A DNA stretch of 64,000 bases from Pseudomonadales bacterium (GCA_024234815.1 JACKNO010000003.1:1-64000); one strand, 5' to 3'. Shown: positions 42,209-52,438, numbered from the stretch's first letter. Numbers and translations are program-made. Notes: generated by a model not told the origin, from the sequence alone.

Positions 42209-44975
42209 TCTCTACACAGCGGCCACAGAGGGTTGGATGGTCGGCGAGTTGCCCTACCTCCGGGCGCCGGTGCCAGCAGCGCTCGCATTTCTCGTCAGCA
42301 CACGCGCTCACCCGCACCCGCAGACCCGCCAGTTCCGTGACCGCCGTATCCTGCGGAGCGGCCGCGAGGGGTTCCAGCGTCGCTGCGGAGGAAATCAGCA
42401 CGAATCGCAGTTCATCTCCCAACAGTTGCAGGCGCGCCAGCAACTCCGGCTCGGCGTACAGGTTCACCGTGGCGTCCAGGGAACCGCGCAATTCTCCCGC
42501 GGCCCGGCGCTCCTCCATCTCCTTGTTCACCGCCGCGCGCACGGCCATCAGCTGGCGCCAGTAATCGCGGCCCATGGTTTCTCCGGCCGCAATCATGTCG
42601 AGGCCTTCGTACCAGCCGACCAGGAACACCGACTCGGGGCGTTCGCCCGGCAGGTTTTCCCAGATTTCCTCGGCGGTGAAGCTCAGGACCGGGGCCACCC
42701 AACGCACCAGGGCCTCGCCGATATGATACATGGCGGTCTGGGCAGAGCGGCGGGCCATGCTGTCAGCCCCCGTGGTGTACTGCCGATCCTTGATCACATC
42801 CAGGTAGAAGCCGCCGAGGTCACTGGCACAGAAATTATGCAGCTTCTGGTAAACCTGGTGGAACTGGTAGCTGTCGTAGGCCTCGATCAGTTCAGCCTGC
42901 AGTCGCGCGGCCCGGTCTACTGCCCAGCGATCCAGCGACAGCATGTCATCAAATGCCAGTCTATGCTCCGCCGGGTCGAAACCATTGAGGTTCGACAGCA
43001 GGAAACGCGCGGTATTGCGGATACGGCGGTAGGAATCAGCCGTGCGCCTGAAGATTTCATCACTGACAGCAAGCTCGCCGCGATAATCCGTGGCGGCCAC
43101 CCACAGGCGCAGGATATCCGCGCCCAGATCGTTCATCACAGTGGTTGGCGCAATTACATTGCCGATCGATTTGGACATCTTGCGGCCATCACTGTCCACG
43201 GTAAAGCCGTGGGTCAGCACCGCCTTGTAAGGCGCCTGGCCGTAACTGCCTATACCCGTCAGCAGGGATGACTGAAACCAGCCGCGGTGTTGGTCCGAGC
43301 CCTCAAGATACAAATCCGCCGGAGCGTGCAAGCCGGCGCGTTCGCGCAGCACGCAGGCGTGGGTTACACCCGAATCGAACCACACGTCGAGGGTATCGGT
43401 CACCTTGTCATAATCGGCCGCCTCTGCGCCCAGGAGTTCCGTCGCGTCCAGCTCGAACCAGGCGTCGATACCCGATTTCTCCATACGCTCGGCCACCTGC
43501 TCCATCAGCGACAGGCTCTGCGGGTGCAACTCACCGCTCACCTTGTGCACAAACAGCGCGATCGGGACTCCCCAGGTGCGCTGGCGCGAGATACACCAGT
43601 CGGGCCTGTTGGCCAGCATCGCATCGATACGGGCCTTGCCCCACTCGGGCAGCCACTCCACCTGCTCCACTGCAGCCAGGGCCTCGCTGAGCAGGCCATT
43701 CTGGTTCATGCCGACAAACCACTGCGGTGTGGCCCGGAAAATGATCGGCGTCTTGTGCCGCCAGCAATGCGGGTAGGAGTGCTGGTACTGTTGCGAGTGC
43801 AACAATACGCCTCGCTCCTGCAACAAATCGATGATCGCGGCGTTGGCCTTCATAACGTGCTGGCCCGCGAAAAACTCTGTGCCCGGCAAATAAACGCCGT
43901 TGCCACCCACCGGGTTGTAGACCTCGAGTGAGTACTGCTGGCCCACCACGAAATCATCCTGGCCATGAGCCGGGGCGGTGTGCACCGCGCCGGTACCCGC
44001 CTCGGTCGTCACGTGGTCACCGAGGATTATCGGCACCTGGCGATCCAGGAAACAGTGCCGCAGCAGCTGGTTTTCCAGCGCCGCGCCGGTGCACTGGCCG
44101 AGCACGGTCAGCGCCGGCAGCCCGAAACGGCTGGCGCAGGACTCCGCCAGGGCCCGCGCCACCAGCAGGGCCCGGCCCTCACCTTCTATCAGTACATAAT
44201 CCAGCGTCGGATTAAGGCACACCGCCATATTCGCAGGCAGGGTCCACGGCGTCGTGGTCCAGATAGGCACGGCAATCTCGCCGGTGTAACTGGAGCCGCA
44301 AGCGGCATTGATCGCAGCCGGGTCCACGGCCACAAATGCGACATCGATCGCGGGGGACGACTTGTCCTGGTACTCCACCTCGGCCTCGGCAAGGGCGGAG
44401 CCACAGTCGGTGCACCAGTGCACCGGCTTGAAGCCCTTGTGCAGGTGACCGTTGTCGATGATACGCGCGAGAGTCCGCACAATGTTGGCTTCGAAGGCAA
44501 AGTCCATCGTGAGGTAGGGATTGAACCAGTCACCGAAAACCCCCATCCGGATAAACCCGTTGCGCTGCCCATCCACCTGCTGCGCGGCATATTCCCGGCA
44601 CTTCTTTCGAAACTCTGCCGCGCTCACCTTGACGCCGGGTTTGCCCACCTTCTTTTCGACATTGAGTTCGATAGGCAGACCGTGGCAATCCCAGCCCGGC
44701 ACATAGGGCGCATCGAATCCCGCCAGAGTGCGGGATTTTACGATGATATCCTTGAGGATCTTGTTTACCGCATGGCCCAGGTGCAGGTCGCCGTTGGCAT
44801 AGGGCGGGCCATCGTGCAGGATGAATTTCGGGCGCCCGGCGCTGACCGCGCGAATTTTCTCGTACAGTCCGGCGTCCTGCCACTGTTTCAGTCGCTGGGG
44901 TTCTCGTTGCGCCAGGCTGGCCTTCATGGGGAAGTCCGTTTTGGGCAGGTTCAATGTCGCTTTGTAATCACTCAT
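42171..44975 (-). CDS. ileS: Isoleucyl-tRNA synthetase
   Basis: Class Ia aminoacyl-tRNA synthetase charging tRNA-Ile. The 934-residue protein has the HLGH version of HIGH (about residues 66-69), the KMSKS loop (about 600) and a C-terminal zinc finger (CERCWHRRPEV...CGRCVEN). The central editing domain is intact. It overlaps lspA at its 3' end, and ribF is 20 bases upstream, as in Pseudomonas. Confidence 0.98.
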   Translation of the reverse strand: MSDYKATLNLPKTDFPMKASLAQREPQRLKQWQDAGLYEKIRAVSAGRPKFILHDGPPYANGDLHLGHAVNKILKDIIVKSRTLAGFDAPYVPGWDCHGLPIELNVEKKVGKPGVKVSAAEFRKKCREYAAQQVDGQRNGFIRMGVFGDWFNPYLTMDFAFEANIVRTLARIIDNGHLHKGFKPVHWCTDCGSALAEAEVEYQDKSSPAIDVAFVAVDPAAINAACGSSYTGEIAVPIWTTTPWTLPANMAVCLNPTLDYVLIEGEGRALLVARALAESCASRFGLPALTVLGQCTGAALENQLLRHCFLDRQVPIILGDHVTTEAGTGAVHTAPAHGQDDFVVGQQYSLEVYNPVGGNGVYLPGTEFFAGQHVMKANAAIIDLLQERGVLLHSQQYQHSYPHCWRHKTPIIFRATPQWFVGMNQNGLLSEALAAVEQVEWLPEWGKARIDAMLANRPDWCISRQRTWGVPIALFVHKVSGELHPQSLSLMEQVAERMEKSGIDAWFELDATELLGAEAADYDKVTDTLDVWFDSGVTHACVLRERAGLHAPADLYLEGSDQHRGWFQSSLLTGIGSYGQAPYKAVLTHGFTVDSDGRKMSKSIGNVIAPTTVMNDLGADILRLWVAATDYRGELAVSDEIFRRTADSYRRIRNTARFLLSNLNGFDPAEHRLAFDDMLSLDRWAVDRAARLQAELIEAYDSYQFHQVYQKLHNFCASDLGGFYLDVIKDRQYTTGADSMARRSAQTAMYHIGEALVRWVAPVLSFTAEEIWENLPGERPESVFLVGWYEGLDMIAAGETMGRDYWRQLMAVRAAVNKEMEERRAAGELRGSLDATVNLYAEPELLARLQLLGDELRFVLISSAATLEPLAAAPQDTAVTELAGLRVRVSACADEKCERCWHRRPEVGQLADHPTLCGRCVENVYGDGERRHFA

Positions 44976-44995
44976 AATTCATTCACAAGAAAATC

Positions 44996-45928
44996 TCAGC
45001 GCAGACCCAACCAGCCTCGAGTATTTTCTATGTCCGTGGCAATGTTTTCCCGCAGCTCATCCACTGAGCCGAATTTTTGTTCATCACGCAATTTGTGCCT
45101 GAACGTGACATCAATGTGCTGGCCGTACAGGCCAATTTCCCGATCCAGCAGGTGTACCTCAAGGTTGGCCTTGATGCTGTCATCCACCGTCGGGCGCACG
45201 CCAACATTGGCGACACCCGGGGCGCGCTCGAGGCCAGCGCCGCTGACCTCCACCACGTACACCCCCGACAATGGCGCCCGCAGCCGGTGCAATTCCAGAT
45301 TCGCCGTCGGCGTACCGAGCGTCTGGCCCAACTGGCGGCCGTAGACCACCTTGCCCGAGATACTGTAGGCGCGCCCCAGCAGGCGTTCGGCCTCGGCAAA
45401 ATCGGCGCTCTCCAGAGCCTCCCGGATACGGGTGCTGCTCACCCGCTCACCATCAACCGACAGGGTCGGCGTGGGCCGCGCCTCGTAACCGTAGCGGGGA
45501 CCCTGTTGCCGGATAAACTCAAGATCCCCTTCGCGGTCGTTACCGAAGCGAAAGTCATCGCCCAGCACCACGTAGCGCACGCCCAGCCCGGAGACAAAAA
45601 TATCGTCCAGAAACTGCTGGGCGGACATTTCGCGCAGGCTCTCGTTGAACTGCACCCGCAGCAGGCGATCCACGCCCAGCTCACGCATGGCGTAAAATTT
45701 TTCCCTGAAGCTCATGATCCTGGCCGGTGCCTTTAGCGGGGAAAAATACTCCCGCGGCAACGGCTCGAATACGATTACCAGCGAGGGGACCCCAAGCTCT
45801 CGCGACTTGCCAAGAAGGTGCCTGATCACCGCCTGATGACCCAGATGCACGCCATCGAACGCGCCGATCGTAACCACGCAGTCGCGGTGGCGGGGCCGCA
45901 TATTGTGCAGGCCGCGGATCAATTCCAT
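44996..45928 (-). CDS. ribF: Bifunctional riboflavin kinase/FAD synthetase
   Basis: Phosphorylates riboflavin to FMN and adenylylates FMN to FAD. The 310-residue protein starts with MELIRGLHN, the family N-terminus, and the nucleotidyltransferase motif VTIGAFDGVHLGHQ at about residues 17-30. The riboflavin kinase motif region is GRAYSISGKVVYGRQLG and NLELHRL. The frame opens to 45985 but the alignment and family size favour 45928. It is followed 20 bases downstream by ileS, while murJ upstream leaves a 140-base gap, so ribF may have its own promoter. Confidence 0.95.
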   Translation of the reverse strand: MELIRGLHNMRPRHRDCVVTIGAFDGVHLGHQAVIRHLLGKSRELGVPSLVIVFEPLPREYFSPLKAPARIMSFREKFYAMRELGVDRLLRVQFNESLREMSAQQFLDDIFVSGLGVRYVVLGDDFRFGNDREGDLEFIRQQGPRYGYEARPTPTLSVDGERVSSTRIREALESADFAEAERLLGRAYSISGKVVYGRQLGQTLGTPTANLELHRLRAPLSGVYVVEVSGAGLERAPGVANVGVRPTVDDSIKANLEVHLLDREIGLYGQHIDVTFRHKLRDEQKFGSVDELRENIATDIENTRGWLGLR

Positions 45929-46068
45929 CAGCTCAGGAGATACCCAGTCAAACCAAGCGGGCAAGTATAGCGAATGTGGGCGCACTCGCCTATGTTTGCC
46001 CGGTTTTCACAGGGGTAATAATACCTCGCAGCGAAGGCGACCGGGCGAAACGCGAATTACCGCTGGAC

Positions 46069-47700
46069 TCAGAGGGCGGAAGGCGTCCGCAGATGGCGCA
46101 GGCGAGTGCCCAGCACCAGGTGAACAGCCAGATAGGCACCGGCTCCGGCAACGCAGGCCAGGGCCAACTGCAATGCCCGCCGCTGCCAGTCCCAGGCCAG
46201 CCAGGTTGCGGTTTCGTCACCGAGAAGCACCAGCGTGGCGGCCATTCCGGTCGTGGCCAGGACCAGGCGCAGGGTATAACTGCCCCAACCACCGTGTGCA
46301 TGGTAAACCCCGTCCCGCAACAGCCCGCGCAACAACAGGCCGGCATTGAGGCAGGCGGCGCCGGAGGTAGCGAGCGCCAGACCGACATGGCCCGCGTTCC
46401 AGTAATGCATGAACGGGAATACCAGGACCAGATTGAGCACCATGTTGACGACCATGGCGACGATACCGATTTTCATCGGTGTGGTCGTATCCTTGCGCGC
46501 GTAGTACGCGGGGGCCAGCACCTTGACCATCATGAACGCCACCAGGCCCAGGCTGTAGGCCTGCAGGCTGAGAGATGACATGGCCACATCCTCGGCGCCG
46601 AGTTCCCCGTACTGGAACAGGGTTATCAGTATGGGTTCCGACAGAATTACCAGGGCCACCGCGGCCGGCACCCCGATCAGCAACACGGAGCGCATGGCCC
46701 AGTCCAGGGTGAGACTGAACTTGCCCTCGCGGGAGGCTGCACTATGGGAGGACAAATTCGGCAGGATGACCGTCGCGATGGCGATACCGAATACGCCCAG
46801 CGGCAACTCGGCAAGCCGATCGGAGTAATACAACCACGACACGCTGCCGGTAGGCAGGAAAGATGCCAGCACCGTGTCCAGCAGCAGATTTATCTGGCTC
46901 ACCGACACCCCGAACAGCGCCGGCACCATCAGCTTGAGAATTCGGCGCACACCCTTGTCCCGCGTATCCCACTTCGGTCGCGGAACCAGTTCGAGCCGGT
47001 ACAGGGAGGGCACCTGGAACAGCAACTGGATAAACCCGGCGAAGAACACACCCCAGGCCAGCGCGAACACGGGCTCCTCGAACCAGGGCGCGGCCACCGT
47101 GGCGGCAAAAATTAACGACAGGTTGAGAAAAACCGGGGTGAACGCGGGCACCGCGAAGCGACCAAAACTGTTGAGAATAGCGCCACAGAACCCGGTCATC
47201 GAGATCAGCAGCAGGTAGGGAAACGTGATGCGGATCATCTCGGATGTGAGCTGGAACTTCAACGGCTGGTCGAGAAAACCCGGTGCGAACAGGGTGGCCA
47301 CCAGCGGCGCGGCGATAATGGCCAGGGAGGTTACCAGCAGCAGGCTGCCCCCGAGCACACCGGCCACGCGGTCGATAAGCGCTTTCACCGCCACGATACT
47401 GCCGTCCTGCTTGTAGTCTGCCAGCACCGGCACAAACGCCTGGGAGAAAGCGCCCTCGGCAAACAACCGACGCAGAAAATTGGGTATCTTGAAGGCGACG
47501 AAAAAAGCGTCGGCATTCGCGGTGGCGCCGACGAATGCGGCAATAACCACATCCCGCACGAGACCCAGAATCCTGGACATCATGGTCATGCTGCCCACCA
47601 GGGCGCTGGCCCGCAGCAGGCCGTGCGAGGTGTCGGGGATTTTGTCCGGCAGTGGGCCGGCGGGAGCTTTCTGGTCCGGTTCGGGGCTGGATTCTGACAT
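46069..47700 (-). CDS. murJ: Lipid II flippase MurJ
   Basis: Flips lipid II across the inner membrane for peptidoglycan synthesis. The 543-residue protein has about 14 hydrophobic helices and the MviN signature, including TMMSRILGLVRDVVIAAFVG, RRLFAEGAFSQAFVPV and FALAWG. The N-terminus has an extra 28 residues (MSESSPEPDQ...) compared with E. coli MurJ. Murein precursors are also affected by the nearby pgeF product. The gene follows nudF by 26 bases and precedes ribF. Confidence 0.94.
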   Translation of the reverse strand: MSESSPEPDQKAPAGPLPDKIPDTSHGLLRASALVGSMTMMSRILGLVRDVVIAAFVGATANADAFFVAFKIPNFLRRLFAEGAFSQAFVPVLADYKQDGSIVAVKALIDRVAGVLGGSLLLVTSLAIIAAPLVATLFAPGFLDQPLKFQLTSEMIRITFPYLLLISMTGFCGAILNSFGRFAVPAFTPVFLNLSLIFAATVAAPWFEEPVFALAWGVFFAGFIQLLFQVPSLYRLELVPRPKWDTRDKGVRRILKLMVPALFGVSVSQINLLLDTVLASFLPTGSVSWLYYSDRLAELPLGVFGIAIATVILPNLSSHSAASREGKFSLTLDWAMRSVLLIGVPAAVALVILSEPILITLFQYGELGAEDVAMSSLSLQAYSLGLVAFMMVKVLAPAYYARKDTTTPMKIGIVAMVVNMVLNLVLVFPFMHYWNAGHVGLALATSGAACLNAGLLLRGLLRDGVYHAHGGWGSYTLRLVLATTGMAATLVLLGDETATWLAWDWQRRALQLALACVAGAGAYLAVHLVLGTRLRHLRTPSAL

Positions 47701-47726
47701 GTCTACTAGCTGGCCAGGCGCAAGCC

Positions 47727-48344
47727 TCAGCTCCAGCGCAGCCTCAGGGAGTCACCGTGAATGTGCAGCCACTGTAGCGCGATCAGGGTATGGCCGTTGG
47801 GTATACGATTTTGTGCCAGCAATTCCAGCGCTTCGGTTCGGCTGACGGAATGCACCAGGATATCTTCGCCTTCCTCGGCGAGACCATGGATGCCGCCTAC
47901 GGCCGCCTGGCTTACCCTGCCGCAGAATAACCGCACCTGCTCGGTGCAGGCACCGGCGCTGGGAAGAACAGTCGCAATGGGCAGCAACTCGGAAAGCTCA
48001 CAACGCGCCTCCTCCATCGCCTCGCGGTGGACGACATCGACATCCTCCTCGCCAGGCTCCACGATGCCGGCTATCAGCTCCAGCATCCAGGGACTGTCAC
48101 TGCCGCGTATGGCGCCGGGACGGAACTGCTCTATCAACACAACCCTGTCACTGACGGGGTCGTAGGGCAACACGCCCACCGCATCGCCCCGCTCGAAAAC
48201 CTCGCGCACCAGCGGCTCGCTCCAGCCGCCGTCAAAACGACGATGCTGCAGGGTGAGCCTGCGCACACTGAAATAACCGGTAAACGCGGCCTCGTCTTCC
48301 AGGATACGGACATCCTGCGCACCGAAGGTCAATTCCAGGCTCAT
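47727..48344 (-). CDS. nudF: ADP-ribose pyrophosphatase (Nudix hydrolase)
   Basis: Hydrolyses ADP-ribose to AMP and ribose-5-phosphate. The 205-residue protein has a Nudix box GIVEPGEEDVDVVHREAMEEAR at about residues 91-112, with the core REAMEEA. The N-terminal YFSVRRLTLQHRRFDGGWS region and the LIEQFRPG strand are typical of NudF (ADPRase). The start codon overlaps the pyrB stop (TGATG), so nudF is the second gene of a pyrB-nudF unit. Confidence 0.9.
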   Translation of the reverse strand: MSLELTFGAQDVRILEDEAAFTGYFSVRRLTLQHRRFDGGWSEPLVREVFERGDAVGVLPYDPVSDRVVLIEQFRPGAIRGSDSPWMLELIAGIVEPGEEDVDVVHREAMEEARCELSELLPIATVLPSAGACTEQVRLFCGRVSQAAVGGIHGLAEEGEDILVHSVSRTEALELLAQNRIPNGHTLIALQWLHIHGDSLRLRWS

Positions 48345-49357
48345 CAGAACCTGCCCGCTGTGTACCAGTTAACGTCCCGGGCGTGTTTGTCCACCTGCTC
48401 AGCCACATCGAGCACCAGGGCAAACAGGGCCATCCGCACCAGCATGCCGTTATCGGTCTGGCGGAAGATCGCGAGATTGGGATTGTCGTTCAGGTCGTCA
48501 TCCAGTTCTTTTGCGTTCTGCCGGGAATCCCGAGGCAGGGGGTGCATGATGACCGTGTGCGGTTCGCAATTGTGGGTATAAATGCTCTGGTTGAGCCGGT
48601 AACGACCGCGATAGAGGTCGGCCTCGGCCTGGGTGCCGAAGCGCTCCTCCTGGATGCGGGTGGAGTACACGATATCAACCTGCGAGATGCTCGCTTCAAA
48701 AGCGTCGGATTCGACCACCTGTACGCCAGCCCGGCGCATCTCGTCGACGATTTCGGCAGGCATGCAAAGCTCGACGGGAGAAACGAGTGTCACCTGCACC
48801 CTATCAAACAGGCACAGCAGCCTGCTCAGCGAATGCACCGTGCGGCCGTAGCGAAGATCGCCCACCATGGCGATACGCAGGCCGTCGATACTCCTGCCAC
48901 GACCAGCCAACTCGCTCTTTATGGTGTAAAGGTCCAGGAGGGCCTGGCTGGGATGCTCATTGCTGCCATCGCCGCCGTTGAGCACCGGCACCCTGCTGGC
49001 GGCGGCAAACTCCGCCACCGAACCCTCCGCGGGGTGGCGCATGGCAATCACATCCGAGTAACCGCTGAGTACCCGGGCGGTGTCGTACAGGGATTCGCCC
49101 TTGGCGATGGCGGAATTCTCTATACCGGTGGTTTCCCGCACTTCCCCGCCCAACAGGTTGAAGGCGCTGCCGAAGCTCACCCGTGTGCGGGTACTGGGCT
49201 CAAAAAACATGGAACCGAGGATCGCGCCGTCCAGCACCCGGGTCACCCGCTTGCGTCGGGCGTAGGGGCCCATGCGGTCCGCAACCTCGAAAATACGCTC
49301 CACGTCAGCCCGCTCAAACTGGTGAACCGAGAGGATATGGCTGCCGGCAAACTGCAC
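48344..49357 (-). CDS. pyrB: Aspartate carbamoyltransferase catalytic subunit
   Basis: Second step of pyrimidine synthesis, joining carbamoyl phosphate and aspartate. The 337-residue protein has the carbamoyl phosphate motif FEPSTRTR at about residues 53-60, the HPSQALLD motif and the C-terminal HPLPR loop. There is no pyrI gene nearby. About 20 C-terminal residues (EQVDKHARDVNWYTAGRF) extend beyond the E. coli subunit. The enzyme is a plausible unregulated or alternatively regulated form. A promoter candidate is just upstream. Confidence 0.93.
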   Translation of the reverse strand: MQFAGSHILSVHQFERADVERIFEVADRMGPYARRKRVTRVLDGAILGSMFFEPSTRTRVSFGSAFNLLGGEVRETTGIENSAIAKGESLYDTARVLSGYSDVIAMRHPAEGSVAEFAAASRVPVLNGGDGSNEHPSQALLDLYTIKSELAGRGRSIDGLRIAMVGDLRYGRTVHSLSRLLCLFDRVQVTLVSPVELCMPAEIVDEMRRAGVQVVESDAFEASISQVDIVYSTRIQEERFGTQAEADLYRGRYRLNQSIYTHNCEPHTVIMHPLPRDSRQNAKELDDDLNDNPNLAIFRQTDNGMLVRMALFALVLDVAEQVDKHARDVNWYTAGRF

Positions 49358-49410
49358 TGGATCACTCCTGAAAATAATTGCCGAGTCGGAACACGGCCCA
49401 CTAAGCGCGC

Positions 49411-49439
49411 ATTATACGAGCGGCGTCGGTTCCTGCCCA
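49411..49439 (-). promoter_or_regulatory. Candidate sigma70 promoter for pyrB
   Basis: On the minus strand TGGGCA (49434-49439), a 17-base spacer and a perfect TATAAT (49411-49416) are followed by a GC-rich discriminator, giving a leader of about 47 bases before the pyrB ATG. Confidence 0.5.
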
Positions 49440-49473
49440 TGGGCGTATTACCAAAGAAATCCGGGCACCGGGC

Positions 49474-50922
49474 TCAGGCCAGCAGACTGTCGCCATAGTC
49501 CTGCAGCTGGTGCATAAGGGCTTGCTGTGCCTCGTTCAGCGTGTTGCTGGCCAGCAGCTGCTCGATCATGGCCTGGTATTCCTCCATGCAGATGCTGGCA
49601 CCGGCGGCCGGTTCGGTAAGGCGCCCGAATCGATACTCATCCCACTGGGCGCACTCTTCGGCGGAAAGGCTCTGGGGGAAATTCCTCGCCCGGTAGCGGA
49701 ACAGCAGTTCCGGCAGGCGCGCATCCTCGAACGGAAAACTGGCCGCCGCCAGTTCGGCGGGGGTGCTCGCGCGCACTGTCTCCATCATCTGCCTGTCGTG
49801 CTCGGAAAAAAATCCGCCGCTGTAAAGCATCCGGTCGGGGTCGGTAACCGGCTCAAAGCGACGCCCGGCGAACACAGCCTGCAATTTGGCGACAAGGCCC
49901 TTCTCGTCGCGGGCGCGAAAGTCCCGCAGTGTGTGCAGGTGCTTGCGGCATTGCTGGCCGCTGATCCCCAGGCGCTCGGCGGTCGCTGAGTCCGCCATTT
50001 TCGCGGTCACCAATACGGGACAACGATTGATATGTACCGTCTTCAGCCCGGGCCGGATCGCGTCCGCCGGCAGCTCCGCGGCGCGACTGAACAGCAATTC
50101 GCCCAGCTCCTCCGGCCCCAGCTCCAACAGGGGCGCGGGGTCGGCACTGAGATCGAAACAGATCACCTCGTTGCGGTTTACCGGGTGCAGGGCCAGCGGC
50201 ACGATAAGGGCGATGTTGTGGCGCTGTGCCCCGAACATGCCGGACACATGGAGTACCGGCTTCATGCCCGCGATATCCAGCAGTGCCTGCACAGAGCGCT
50301 TGTCGCGGTGATTGCACACGTAATCGTAAAGGCGGGGTTGCCGCTCCCGGACCAGCCGGGCCAGGGCGAGGGTTGCATGCACATCGGCAAGGGCGTCGTG
50401 GGCCGCGCCGTGGTCGATGCCGTTGGCGGCGGTCAGGTCTTCCAGCCTGAAACTGGGGAGGCCGTCTTCCCGGAGTGGCCACTCGATGCCCTCGGGACGC
50501 AGCGCATTTGCCGTGCGCACGAGGTCGATGATATCCCAGCGGGAATTACCGTTCTGCCATTCCCGTGCGTAGGGCTCGTGAAAGTTACGGTACAGCGTGT
50601 AGCGGGTGACCTCGTCATCGAAGCGCAGCGAATTGTAGCCGACGCCACAGGTGCCGGGTTGGGCCAGCTGCTCAAGGATACGGCCGATAAACTCGGATTC
50701 CGGCACGCCGCGCTCCAGCGCGAGTTGAGGGCTGATGCCCGTCACCAGGCAGGCCTGGGGGTGGGGCAGGAAATCGTCGGCGGGGCGGCAGTACAGAACC
50801 AGCGGTTCTCCCACCGGGTTCAGCTGCGCGTCGGTGCGCAGCCCGGCAAATTGCACCGGCCGATCACGGGAGGGATCAGCACCAAAGGTCTCGTAATCGT
50901 GCCAGTAAAACGTGTCAGGCAA
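49474..50922 (-). CDS. sbcB: Exodeoxyribonuclease I
   Basis: 3'-5' single-strand DNA exonuclease of recombination and repair. The 482-residue protein has a DnaQ-like core beginning WHDYETFGADPSRD (Asp and Glu metal ligands near residues 9-11) with HDALADVHA around 165, followed by the SH3-like and C-terminal ExoI domains typical of SbcB. It overlaps the fumarase gene by eight bases at its start, so both are probably on one transcript. The 3' end is followed by the pyrB promoter region. Confidence 0.95.
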   Translation of the reverse strand: MPDTFYWHDYETFGADPSRDRPVQFAGLRTDAQLNPVGEPLVLYCRPADDFLPHPQACLVTGISPQLALERGVPESEFIGRILEQLAQPGTCGVGYNSLRFDDEVTRYTLYRNFHEPYAREWQNGNSRWDIIDLVRTANALRPEGIEWPLREDGLPSFRLEDLTAANGIDHGAAHDALADVHATLALARLVRERQPRLYDYVCNHRDKRSVQALLDIAGMKPVLHVSGMFGAQRHNIALIVPLALHPVNRNEVICFDLSADPAPLLELGPEELGELLFSRAAELPADAIRPGLKTVHINRCPVLVTAKMADSATAERLGISGQQCRKHLHTLRDFRARDEKGLVAKLQAVFAGRRFEPVTDPDRMLYSGGFFSEHDRQMMETVRASTPAELAAASFPFEDARLPELLFRYRARNFPQSLSAEECAQWDEYRFGRLTEPAAGASICMEEYQAMIEQLLASNTLNEAQQALMHQLQDYGDSLLA

Positions 50923-52438
50923 CGGTTATCGCCTGCTCTTCGATCTTCGCCTTCCATATCTGTGGCCCGGTCTCGTGCACGGATTCGCCCCTGGTATCCA
51001 CCGCTACCGTGACCGGCATATCACGGACCTCGAACTCATAAATGGCTTCCATGCCAAGTTCCGGGAAAGCGACAACCCTGGCCCCGACAATAGCCTTGGA
51101 CACCAGGTAAGCGGCGCCACCCACAGCCATGAGATACACCGCCCTGTGCTTGCGGATCGCCTCGACCCCCGCGGGACCGCGCTCCGCCTTGCCGATCATG
51201 CCCAGCAGGCCAGTGTGCTCCAGGATAAAGTCGGTAAATTTGTCCATTCGGGTCGCCGTGGTGGGACCCGCCGGCCCCATCACCTCATCGCGCACCGGGT
51301 CCACCGGGCCTACGTAGTAGATAAAACGCCCCTTGAGGTCGACCTCCTTCGGCAGACCCACGCCGCTTTCGATAAGCTCTTTCATCTTCTTGTGGGCTGC
51401 ATCGCGCCCGGTCAGCATTTTGCCCGACAGCAGGAGCGTGTCGCCCAGCTGCCACTCGGCCACATCGGCGGGAGTGACGGTATCGAGATTGACCCGCCGC
51501 ATCTGCTCGCTGACCTCCTGGGTAATTTCGGGCCAGTCGTTGATGTCCGGTGGCGTCTGCAGGGCGGGACCCGACCCATCCAGTACGAAATGCGTGTGCC
51601 GGGTGGCGGCGCAGTTGGGAATCATCGCCACCGGCAGTGAGGCCGCGTGGGTGGGGAAGTCCTTGATTTTCACGTCCATCACCGTGGTCAGCCCGCCCAG
51701 ACCCTGGGCGCCGATACCCAATTTGTTGACCGCCTCCATGATTTCCAGGCGCAACTCCTCGACCCGGTTTGCCGGCCCGCGCTCGCGCAGTTCGTGGATA
51801 TCGATAGGGTCCATCAGCGACTCCTTGGCCAGCACCGCCGCCTTTTCGGCGGTGCCGCCAATGCCAATGCCCAACATGCCGGGAGGGCACCAGCCGGCGC
51901 CCATGGTGGGCACCGTTTTCACCACCCAGTCGACAATACTGTCGGACGGGTTGAGCATTACCATCTTGGATTTGTTCTCGGAACCGCCGCCTTTCGCGGC
52001 CACCTGCACATCCACGGTATCGCCGGCCACGACCTCCATGTGAATCACGGCGGGGGTGTTGTCCCTGGTATTCCTGCGAGCCCCGGCCGGGTCCTCCAGG
52101 ATGGATGCGCGCAGCACGTTATCCGGATGGGTATAGGCCCTGCGCACACCCTCATTGACCATGTCCGCCACTGACATACTGGCATCCCACTGCACGTTCA
52201 TGCCTATTTTCATAAACACGGTAACGATACCGGTATCCTGGCAGATGGGACGATGTCCCTCGGCACACATGCGGGAATTGATCAGGATTTGCGCCATGGC
52301 GTCCCTGGCGGCGGGATTCTGCTCTCGCTGATAAGCCTCGTAAACGGCCTTCACGAAATCCACCGGATGATAGTAAGAAATGAACTGCAGGGCGTCGGCA
52401 ACGCTATCTATCAGATCGTCCTGGCGAATCACAGTCAT
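50915..52438 (-). CDS. Fumarate hydratase, class I (iron-sulfur)
   Basis: Interconverts fumarate and malate with a [4Fe-4S] cluster. The 507-residue single-chain protein has the N-terminal and C-terminal class I domains and the cluster cysteines in CQDTGIV, PNCAATRH and GWCPPGML. Oxygen-sensitive class I fumarase next to superoxide dismutase 3 kb away is not a known unit. The ATG is preceded by AAGGA. A perfect -10 ATTATA (52491-52496 as read on the plus strand) sits upstream, but I see no good -35. Confidence 0.94.
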   Translation of the reverse strand: MTVIRQDDLIDSVADALQFISYYHPVDFVKAVYEAYQREQNPAARDAMAQILINSRMCAEGHRPICQDTGIVTVFMKIGMNVQWDASMSVADMVNEGVRRAYTHPDNVLRASILEDPAGARRNTRDNTPAVIHMEVVAGDTVDVQVAAKGGGSENKSKMVMLNPSDSIVDWVVKTVPTMGAGWCPPGMLGIGIGGTAEKAAVLAKESLMDPIDIHELRERGPANRVEELRLEIMEAVNKLGIGAQGLGGLTTVMDVKIKDFPTHAASLPVAMIPNCAATRHTHFVLDGSGPALQTPPDINDWPEITQEVSEQMRRVNLDTVTPADVAEWQLGDTLLLSGKMLTGRDAAHKKMKELIESGVGLPKEVDLKGRFIYYVGPVDPVRDEVMGPAGPTTATRMDKFTDFILEHTGLLGMIGKAERGPAGVEAIRKHRAVYLMAVGGAAYLVSKAIVGARVVAFPELGMEAIYEFEVRDMPVTVAVDTRGESVHETGPQIWKAKIEEQAITVA

